Below, piece after piece: positions 18,312 to 25,520 of a stretch of 64,000 nt of DNA. Under the pieces are notes generated by a model, which was not told the DNA's origin, made no database searches, and saw nothing but the letters and a program-made list of their open reading frames with translations. Every line of letters begins with the position of its first letter. The first letter of the stretch is position 1. The stretch is from DATFTF01 sp963825175 (GTDB lineage: Bacteria > Acidobacteriota > Thermoanaerobaculia > UBA5066 > Gp7-AA6), in contig CAWGSA010000003.1 in NCBI GenBank assembly GCA_963825175.1, positions 248,001-312,000 of the forward strand. The letters are read 5' to 3'. Position numbers and translations under genes: made by a program.

Positions 18312-20590
18312 TGGTCGAGCGACTGCGGGTCCTCATCGTCGAGGACTCGGAAGACGACGCGGAGCTTCTGGTCCGGGAGCTCAAGCGTGGCGCCGGCGAA
18401 GTCGAATGGCTCCGCGTCGAGTCCGGCCCGGCGATGCGGTCGGCGCTCGAAACCCGGGAATGGGACCTGGTGGTGGCGGATTTCCATCTCCCTCGCTTCA
18501 GTGCGTTAGGGGCCCTCGAGGTGCTCAGGGACACCGGTCTGGACATCCCCTCGATCATCGTTTCGGGCAGCGTCGGCGAGGAAATCGCCGTGCAGTCGAT
18601 GCGGGCGGGCGCCCGCGACTTTCTGCTCAAGGGGAGCCTCAAGCGGCTCCTGCCGGCGGTCGAGCGGGAGCTCGAGCAGGCGGACCAGCGTCGCGCGCGG
18701 CGGGAGGCCGAAGAGCGAAACCGGCTTTTGGCGGCGATCGTTCAATCATCGGACGACGCCATCATCTCGACGGACGTCTCCGGCAACATCCTCACCTGGA
18801 ACCAAGGGGCGGAGCGAACCTACGGCTACAGCGCCGCCGAGATGAAGGGGCGTCCCGTATCGCTTCTCGAGCCGGCCGAGCGGCGCGGCGAGGTGGCCGC
18901 ATATCTCGTGGTCCTGAGAACGGGAGCGGGTCTCCGCCGATACGAGACCGTCCGCATGCGGAAGGACGGAGTGCCGGTGGAAGTCGCCGTTTCTCTCTTT
19001 CCGATCCCGGGAGCGGCGGGCGAAATCGTCGGATTCGCCTCGATCGCGCGCGACATCACGGAAAAAAGGAGGGCGGAGGAAGCACTGCGCGCTTCCGAGG
19101 AGCGGTACCGCCTTCTCTTCGAGAATAATCCTCAGCCACTCTGGGTCTTCGACGAGAAGACGCTGGCCTTCCTGGCGGTCAACCAGGCGGCCTGCCGCCA
19201 CTACGGTTATTCCGGCGAGGAATTCCTCGCCATGACCATCAGGGACATCCGTCCCAAGGAAGAGGTGGCGCCTCTGCTCGAGCGCCTCGCTGCCGAGCCA
19301 GACGAGTATCAGGAGTCGGGCATCTGGCGCCATCGCAAGAAGGACGACGGCGTGATTGAGGTCGAGATCACATCCCATCCGCTCCGTTTCGATGGTCACA
19401 AGGCACAGCTTGTTCTCGCCGTGGACGTGACCGAGCGCCGGCTCCTGGAGGAACAATTGCGTCAGGCGCAAAAGATGGAGGCCGTCGGCCAGCTCGCCGG
19501 CGGGATCGCTCACGATTTCAACAATCTCCTGACGGCGATCCTCGGCTATTCGGAGCTGCTTCTTTCCCGAGTCGACAAAGAGAGTCCGATGCACGGCGAC
19601 CTGGACGAGATCCGCAAGTCCGGCGAGCGCGCGGCGTCGCTGACCCGCCAGCTCCTCGCGTTCAGCCGGCGCCAGGTCCTCGATCCCAAGGTGCTCGACG
19701 TCAACGCCCTCGTCGGGAACCTCGAAAAGATGCTGCGGCGACTGATGGGAGAGGACGTCGAGCTCATCGCACTGCTCGAGCCTTCCGTCGGCCGGATCCG
19801 CGCCGACCCGGGTCAGGTCGATCAGGTTCTCATGAACTTCGCGGTCAATGCGCGGGACGCCATGCCGCGCGGTGGAACCCTGACGATCGAGACTCAGAAC
19901 GCCGATCTGGACGCGTCGTATGCCCAGGAGCACATGACCGTGCGGCCGGGATCGTACGTGATGATCGCAGTGACCGATACGGGGACGGGAATGGATGCGG
20001 CCACCAAGGCTCACATTTTCGAGCCGTTCTTCACGACAAAAGAGAAGGGTAAGGGCACGGGTCTGGGCCTGGCGACGGTCTACGGCATCGTCAAGCAAAG
20101 CGGTGGTTATATCTGGGTTTACAGCGAGCCCGGCCGCGGAACGACGTTCAAAATCTACTTCCCGCGCGTGGAGTCTCCGGCCGAGCGGTTGTCACGCAGG
20201 GAGCCCAAGCCCATCCCGCAGGGGACGGAGACGATTCTGCTCGTGGAGGACGAGCAAGCGGTGCGCACGCTGACCCGGACCATCCTGAAGTCCAAGGGCT
20301 ACACCGTGCTCGAGGCCGGTCGCGCGGACGAAGCGCTCGCGATGGCGGCGTCGCGCCCGGGGGTCATCGATCTTCTCTTGACGGATGTGGTCATGCCCGA
20401 GATGGGTGGGTCGGACCTGGCGACCCGTCTGGGTGAGCTCCGCCCGGGGATCAAGGTCCTGTACATGTCCGGCTACACCGACGACGCCATCGTGCGGCAG
20501 GGCCTCGTCGCTCAAGGCATGCACTTTCTCCAGAAGCCGTTCACCCCCGACGCCCTCGCGGCCAAGGTCCGAGACGCACTCGATGCCTGA
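18311..20590 (+). CDS. hybrid histidine kinase: REC-PAS-PAS-HisKA-HATPase-REC
   Basis: 759 residues. The N-terminal receiver (LIVEDSEDDAELL, WDLVVADFHLP) is followed by two PAS domains (IISTDVSGNILTWNQGAER; PQPLWVFDEKTLAFLAVN). HisKA has H401 in GGIAHDFNNLLTAILGY. HATPase has NFAVNARDAMPRGG, DTGTGMD and GKGTGLGLATVYGIV. The C-terminal receiver has D692 in LLLTDVVMPEMGG. No transmembrane segment is visible. Its ATG shares bases with the stop of the preceding receiver gene. After the stop, GGCGCCG-gcgacga-CGGCGCC (20601-20621) is a terminator-like hairpin with a poor T tract. Confidence 0.92.
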   Translation: MVERLRVLIVEDSEDDAELLVRELKRGAGEVEWLRVESGPAMRSALETREWDLVVADFHLPRFSALGALEVLRDTGLDIPSIIVSGSVGEEIAVQSMRAGARDFLLKGSLKRLLPAVERELEQADQRRARREAEERNRLLAAIVQSSDDAIISTDVSGNILTWNQGAERTYGYSAAEMKGRPVSLLEPAERRGEVAAYLVVLRTGAGLRRYETVRMRKDGVPVEVAVSLFPIPGAAGEIVGFASIARDITEKRRAEEALRASEERYRLLFENNPQPLWVFDEKTLAFLAVNQAACRHYGYSGEEFLAMTIRDIRPKEEVAPLLERLAAEPDEYQESGIWRHRKKDDGVIEVEITSHPLRFDGHKAQLVLAVDVTERRLLEEQLRQAQKMEAVGQLAGGIAHDFNNLLTAILGYSELLLSRVDKESPMHGDLDEIRKSGERAASLTRQLLAFSRRQVLDPKVLDVNALVGNLEKMLRRLMGEDVELIALLEPSVGRIRADPGQVDQVLMNFAVNARDAMPRGGTLTIETQNADLDASYAQEHMTVRPGSYVMIAVTDTGTGMDAATKAHIFEPFFTTKEKGKGTGLGLATVYGIVKQSGGYIWVYSEPGRGTTFKIYFPRVESPAERLSRREPKPIPQGTETILLVEDEQAVRTLTRTILKSKGYTVLEAGRADEALAMAASRPGVIDLLLTDVVMPEMGGSDLATRLGELRPGIKVLYMSGYTDDAIVRQGLVAQGMHFLQKPFTPDALAAKVRDALDA

Positions 20591-20768
20591 ACCGAGGCGT
20601 GGCGCCGGCGACGACGGCGCCGGTGTCTTCCTCATTGTCATGGCCCGAGCGTCAAACCGGCAAGATTTGTCGGACCGGGTGCTGCTTTCCTGTTTTCCGG
20701 GCCAAGAAGCGCGGAATATCCGCGGGCATGAGCCTTGATAGAGATGAGCCTCGCCCGAACACGATGAG

Positions 20769-23558
20769 TTGGAATTGAGCAATTCGAACGCAGATCGAGA
20801 AACGAGCGGACCCCCCGCCGGGGCCGCGGCATTGCCCCACAGGCCTGCGCGAGGCTCTCTCCGAGTCCTTCTCTGCGCCGGCACTGAAGCCGCGATGGGC
20901 CTCGTCGACCAGCTGCGCCGCGGCGGTTACGAGCCGTCGCATCGGCGCGTCGATTCCGGGGAGGCTCTGGAGGGCGAGCTTCGGCCCGGTGACTGGGACG
21001 TCGCCATCTGCACCGACGATCTGGCGCGGCTGGAGGCCCCGACGGCGTTGCGGATGATCAAGAACGCCTGTCCGGACCTGCCGGTGATCATCGTCTCCGA
21101 CCGCTTCGGGGAGAGCGTCGCCGCGGCGGCAATGAAGGCCGGCGCGGACGACTTCGTCTCCTTCGGCTTCCTCGCTCGTCTGGCTCCCGCGGTGGAGCGA
21201 GAAACAAGAGTCGTCGCGACCCGCCGGGAATGGGTCCGAGCGACGCAAACCCTGCGGGAGACCGAAGATCTCTACCGCGACCTGGTCGAGAACAGCGAGG
21301 CGTTGATCTGCGTGCACGACATGGAAGGACGGGTTCTGACGATCAACGAAGCCGTCGAGCGAGGGCTGGGATACACGCGCGAGGAGCATTTGGGGCGCCA
21401 GATCCTCACGATTCGCGACATTCTGGCGCCGGAGGAGCAGGACGGGTTCGAGCGGTACATGGAGAGATTGCGCCGGGACGGTTTCGCCACCGGAACGATG
21501 GCCGTCCGGACGATCCGCGGCGACACACGCTACTGGCAGTATCACAACACGGTTCGGACGGAGGGAGTCGAAAGGCCGATCGTTCGCGGCCTGGCCTTCG
21601 ACGTCACCGAGCGGCTGCGGGCCGAGCAGGAGCGAGGGCGCGCGGAGGAGGCTCTTCGCGAGAGCCAGGCGTTCCTGGAGAAGGCGCAGGAGATCGGGCA
21701 GGTCGGAAGCTGGGTCTCCGACGCCGGCGATCAGGGGCGGCTGGTCTGGTCCCGCGAGACGTGCCGGATCTTCGGACTCTCCGAAGAAGGCTTCGACGGC
21801 CGCGTCGAGACGTTCTTCGAGCGGGTTCATCCCGACGACCGCGAAACCGTGCGGGAGGCCTCCCGCCTCGCAATCGAGATGGGCCAGTCCTACGCGATCG
21901 ATCATCGGGTCCTTCGTCCCGACGGGAACATCCGATGGGTCCAGGAGCGCGCCGACGTCCTGCGCGGTCCCGACGGCCGGGCCGTCCGGATGGTCGGCGT
22001 GGTCCAGGACATCACCGAGCGGCGCCTGGCGGAGGAAGCGATGCGCGCGTCCGAAGCTCGGTATCGGACGCTCTTCGAACGGAATCTCGCCGGCGTCTAT
22101 CGCTCTTCGTTGGACGGGCGGATTCTCGAGTGCAACGACGCCTTCGCCCGCATCTACGGCTATGCCTCCCGCCAGGAGATCCTGGCGCGCTCGGCGACGG
22201 ATCTCTATCCGGTCCGGGATCAACGCGGAGAGTTTTTGGAAGTGCTCCGTCAGCACGGCATGCTCACGAATCACGAGGGCAGCGGACGGCGCAAGGATGG
22301 GAGCCTGATCTGGACTCTCGAGAACGCCGTCCTGCTGTCCGACGAGAGGGGCGACGGCGAGACCATCGAGGGAACGGTCATCGACGTGACCGACCGCCGG
22401 CAACTGGAGGAGCAGCTGCGCCAGGCCCAGAAGATGGAAGCCATCGGCCGCCTGGCCGGGGGAGTGGCTCACGACTTCAACAACCTTCTGACCGCGATCC
22501 TGGGCTACAGCGAGATCATGCTTTCCCAGATCGGGCCGGACGACCCGCTTCGGGAAGGCGCGGAGGAGATCCGGAAGGCGGGCGAGCGGGCCGCCGGGTT
22601 GACGCGGCAGCTGCTCGCCTTTTCACGCAAACAGCGTTTGGAGCCGAAGGTCCTCGACCTCAACGCGCTGGTGGTGGATCTGGAAAGAATGCTCCGGCGC
22701 ATGATCGGGGAAGACGTCGCTCTGGTGACCGCGCTCGAGGCGGAGCTGGGACGCGTCAAGGCGGATCCCGGCCAGATCGAGCAGGTCCTGATGAATCTCG
22801 CGGTCAACGCGCGCGACGCCATGCCGCGCGGCGGCAGGCTGACGATTCAGACCGCCAACGCGCAGCTCGACCAGACATGGGGCCTGGGAGACTTCACGAT
22901 CCAGCCCGGTCCGTACGCCATGGTCGCGGTGACCGACACCGGGACCGGCATGGACGAGGAAACCAAGTCCCACCTGTTCGAGCCGTTCTTTACGACCAAG
23001 GGGCAGGGCAAAGGCACCGGGCTCGGGCTGGCGACGGTGTACGGGATCGTCAAGCAGAGCGGCGGGTACATCTGGGCCTACAGCGAGCCCGGCGCGGGGA
23101 CGGTCTTTCGCATCTACCTGCCCAGGCACGAGGAGTCGGCCGATCCGCAGGCGCTCGCCGCGCCGCGGCCCGCAGGAGAGCCGCGCGGCGGCCGGGAGAC
23201 GATCCTCCTGGTCGAAGACGAAGAAGGCGTGCGGGCCCTGGCCCGTCGCATCCTGGCGGCGCAGGGCTATGCGGTTCTGGAGGCCGACGGCCCGCGAGGC
23301 GCCCTGGAGCTGCTCGAGCGGCTGGAGCAGCCGATCGATCTGCTGCTGACGGACGTGGTCATGCCGGAGATGGATGGTTCGGAACTGGCGACCCGGGCCG
23401 CGGCCCTGCGGCCGGCGACGAGAGTCCTCTTCATGTCCGGGTACACCGACGACGCGATCGCCAGCCGGGGCCTCATCGCGGGAGGAGGTCGCTTCCTTCA
23501 GAAGCCGTTCACGCCGGACGTTCTCGCGGCCAAGGTGCGCGAGATTCTCGACTCCTGA
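20769..23558 (+). CDS. hybrid histidine kinase with degenerate N-terminal receiver
   Basis: 929 residues from a TTG start without a clear ribosome site. The N-terminal domain aligns with the receiver of the previous kinase but has lost every phosphorylation residue: LIVEDSEDD becomes LLCAGTEAA, the acceptor Asp position is Thr (AICTDDLA), and the Lys is Phe (DFVSFGFL). Three PAS domains follow, then HisKA with H568 in GGVAHDFNNLLTAILGY, HATPase (NLAVNARDAMPRGG, GKGTGLGLATVYG) and a C-terminal receiver with D862 in LLLTDVVMPEMDG. It is a clear paralogue of the kinase at 18311-20590, with a third PAS added. Cytosolic. The ligand is unknown. Confidence 0.9.
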   Translation: MELSNSNADRETSGPPAGAAALPHRPARGSLRVLLCAGTEAAMGLVDQLRRGGYEPSHRRVDSGEALEGELRPGDWDVAICTDDLARLEAPTALRMIKNACPDLPVIIVSDRFGESVAAAAMKAGADDFVSFGFLARLAPAVERETRVVATRREWVRATQTLRETEDLYRDLVENSEALICVHDMEGRVLTINEAVERGLGYTREEHLGRQILTIRDILAPEEQDGFERYMERLRRDGFATGTMAVRTIRGDTRYWQYHNTVRTEGVERPIVRGLAFDVTERLRAEQERGRAEEALRESQAFLEKAQEIGQVGSWVSDAGDQGRLVWSRETCRIFGLSEEGFDGRVETFFERVHPDDRETVREASRLAIEMGQSYAIDHRVLRPDGNIRWVQERADVLRGPDGRAVRMVGVVQDITERRLAEEAMRASEARYRTLFERNLAGVYRSSLDGRILECNDAFARIYGYASRQEILARSATDLYPVRDQRGEFLEVLRQHGMLTNHEGSGRRKDGSLIWTLENAVLLSDERGDGETIEGTVIDVTDRRQLEEQLRQAQKMEAIGRLAGGVAHDFNNLLTAILGYSEIMLSQIGPDDPLREGAEEIRKAGERAAGLTRQLLAFSRKQRLEPKVLDLNALVVDLERMLRRMIGEDVALVTALEAELGRVKADPGQIEQVLMNLAVNARDAMPRGGRLTIQTANAQLDQTWGLGDFTIQPGPYAMVAVTDTGTGMDEETKSHLFEPFFTTKGQGKGTGLGLATVYGIVKQSGGYIWAYSEPGAGTVFRIYLPRHEESADPQALAAPRPAGEPRGGRETILLVEDEEGVRALARRILAAQGYAVLEADGPRGALELLERLEQPIDLLLTDVVMPEMDGSELATRAAALRPATRVLFMSGYTDDAIASRGLIAGGGRFLQKPFTPDVLAAKVREILDS

Positions 23559-23571
23559 CGCGCGGGCGTCA
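23556..23571. other. palindrome joining two convergent stop codons
   Basis: TGACGC-gcgg-GCGTCA. The left arm begins with the TGA stop of the rightward hybrid kinase, and the right arm ends with the TGA (read as TCA) of the leftward FG-GAP lipoprotein gene. It is the only sequence available between the two genes and could act as a minimal two-way hairpin. Confidence 0.5.
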
Positions 23572-25350
23572 CGATTTCGACGAGACGAGCCCTTTCCCTT
23601 CCTCGACCGTTCGCACGCCGCCGCCGGAAAGGTCGCGAAGGGTTTCGCGCGCGCCGTCGGGCCATCGGATCTCCAGGACATCGATGCGATCCGCGCTTCC
23701 GAGCCCGAAGGTCAGGATCTTTTCGGGGGAAGACAGGTAGGACGATCCCCCCGTGACCTGCTGCGTCGTCTTGCGGCCCCCGATCGTCGCGGTGACTCGG
23801 GCGCCGATGGCGTCGCGGTTGGAGGATCCGGTGCCCACCAGGTGCACCCGGACGCTCTGCCTGGGATGATCCAGGCGGTTGACGTAGACGCGCGCCGGCC
23901 CGCCGTTCTCCACCACGACCACGTCGAGGTCACCGTCGCCGTCCAGATCCGCGTACACGGCTCCGCGCCCGACGATGGGCCGGGACAGGTCGCCGGCGGA
24001 AGCCACCGCGAATCGGCCGTCGCCCTGGTTCAAGTAGAGAATCGGGGCCTCTCGGTAGGCCACGTCCTTCTGCACCTGCTGGACGGTCGGCTCGACGTGG
24101 CCGTTGGCGAGGAACAGGTCGGGCCGCCCGTCGAGGTCCGCGTCGAAAAAGAAGAGGCCGAACGTCAGCGAGGTGAGCGACGTCGGCCCCACCCCGCTTC
24201 GGGGCGACTCGTCCAGGAAAACGTCTCCGCTCTCGGTCCAGTACAGGGACTTGAGCTCGTTGGAGAAGTTCCCGATCGCCAGGGTCGCTCCCCGGCCGTC
24301 CTTGGTGTCTCCCCACGCCACGCCCATGGCGCCGCGGGCCCGTCCGCCTTCGTCCATGGCCACTCCGGTCTCGACGCCGACGTCTTCGAACGTGCCGTCC
24401 CCCTTGTTGCGGTACAGGTTGTTGGGAGCGGTGTCATTGGCGACCAGAAAGTCGATCTTGCCGTCGCCGTTGAAATCGTACGGCCCCACGCCGAGCGCTT
24501 TCTGGTTGGCGTTGAAGACGCCGGCTTTTGTGGTCACGTCCTGGAAACGCCCGTGGCCGAGGTTGCGATACAGGTGCGAGGCTGTCCCGGGGTAGCGCTC
24601 CGGAGTGCAGTACGACTTGGTCTTTCCGTCGAGCGTGCAGAAGAGATCCTTCTTCGGCGACCAGTCGACGTACCGGCAGACGAACAGGTCGAGCAGTCCG
24701 TCACCGTCGAAGTCGAACCAGGCGGCGGACGTTCCCCAGCCCGAGTCGACGACCCCGGCCCTCTGGGCGACCTCCTCGAAGCGCCCGCCCAGATTGTGGA
24801 ACAGGTAGTTGCGATCGAGGCCCGTGACGTACACGTCCTCCCGTCCGTCGTTGTCGTAATCGCCGACGGCAGCTCCCATCCCATAGAAGACACGCTCCAG
24901 GCCCGCTTCCCGCGTGACATCCCGGAAGTGAGCCAGCCCGTCCTTTCCGACTCCCAGGTTGCGGTAGAGCGCCAGCGACGACTTCATTTCCTTGGCCCGC
25001 GAATCTCCTGGCCAGGGACGGCCGGAGACGAAGAGCAGGTCGGGCAGGCCGTCTCCGTCGTAGTCGATCACCGCGACGCCGCCCCCCATCGTCTCGGGCA
25101 TCCACTTGTCCCCCCGCGCGCCGTTGACGTGCGTGAAGCGGATTCCCATTTCCTGCGCCTTCTCCTCGAAACGGGCGGCGGGAATCGGGGTGGGGCGGGG
25201 AGGGATGACGGCGGCCCGCCGAGGGGTTTCCTGCCGCCGGCAGGCGGACAGGAGAAGAAGAAACGCGAGAAGGATTCTTCCCGACTGCGGACTGAGGACT
25301 ACGGACTGCGTACTCACAGGGCGAGAGTCATGAGATCGAGATGTGGGCAT
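23569..25350 (-). CDS. CRTAC1-type FG-GAP / ASPIC lipoprotein
   Basis: 593 residues. Signal peptide ILLAFLLLLSAC ends in a lipobox cysteine, so it is probably a membrane-attached lipoprotein. Then come ETMGGGVAVIDYDGDGLPDL and further Ca2+-loop repeats (DYDNDGREDVY, DFDGDGLLDLF, DFNGDGKIDFL, DADLDGRPDLF, DLDGDGDLDVV), and a C-terminal ASPIC domain (QQVTGGSSYLSSPEKILTFG, IRWPDGARETL). The first 25 residues are encoded by a GACTnnG heptamer array, so the true start could be the in-frame GTG at codon 12. The stop touches the convergent kinase gene. The next gene upstream on the same strand is the multihaem cytochrome, suggesting a joint function. Confidence 0.85.
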   Translation of the reverse strand: MPTSRSHDSRPVSTQSVVLSPQSGRILLAFLLLLSACRRQETPRRAAVIPPRPTPIPAARFEEKAQEMGIRFTHVNGARGDKWMPETMGGGVAVIDYDGDGLPDLLFVSGRPWPGDSRAKEMKSSLALYRNLGVGKDGLAHFRDVTREAGLERVFYGMGAAVGDYDNDGREDVYVTGLDRNYLFHNLGGRFEEVAQRAGVVDSGWGTSAAWFDFDGDGLLDLFVCRYVDWSPKKDLFCTLDGKTKSYCTPERYPGTASHLYRNLGHGRFQDVTTKAGVFNANQKALGVGPYDFNGDGKIDFLVANDTAPNNLYRNKGDGTFEDVGVETGVAMDEGGRARGAMGVAWGDTKDGRGATLAIGNFSNELKSLYWTESGDVFLDESPRSGVGPTSLTSLTFGLFFFDADLDGRPDLFLANGHVEPTVQQVQKDVAYREAPILYLNQGDGRFAVASAGDLSRPIVGRGAVYADLDGDGDLDVVVVENGGPARVYVNRLDHPRQSVRVHLVGTGSSNRDAIGARVTATIGGRKTTQQVTGGSSYLSSPEKILTFGLGSADRIDVLEIRWPDGARETLRDLSGGGVRTVEEGKGLVSSKS

Positions 25351-25381
25351 TTAGTCGTTGAGTCCTCAGTCCTCAGTTGTC
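25283..25381. repeat. inverted heptamer arrays around the start of the FG-GAP lipoprotein gene
   Basis: The left arm is GACTGCG, GACTGAG, GACTACG, GACTGCG (25283-25310). The right arm is AGTCCTC, AGTCCTC, AGTTGTC (25361-25381). The arms are roughly complementary, and the loop between them contains the start codon at 25350. The left arm is translated as part of the signal-peptide n-region. Confidence 0.75.
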
Positions 25382-25520
25382 GGTCCGGGATCGAGTGTCG
25401 TGCAACGAAGATTCCTGCAGCGCCTGTATGCCGTAGGGGTGGCCCTTGCGACCGCCCGCGGGCGGGGACAAGCCCCACCCCTACGTCGCCCGGTCGAAAC
25501 GGAACTTTCGTTCCAGAACA

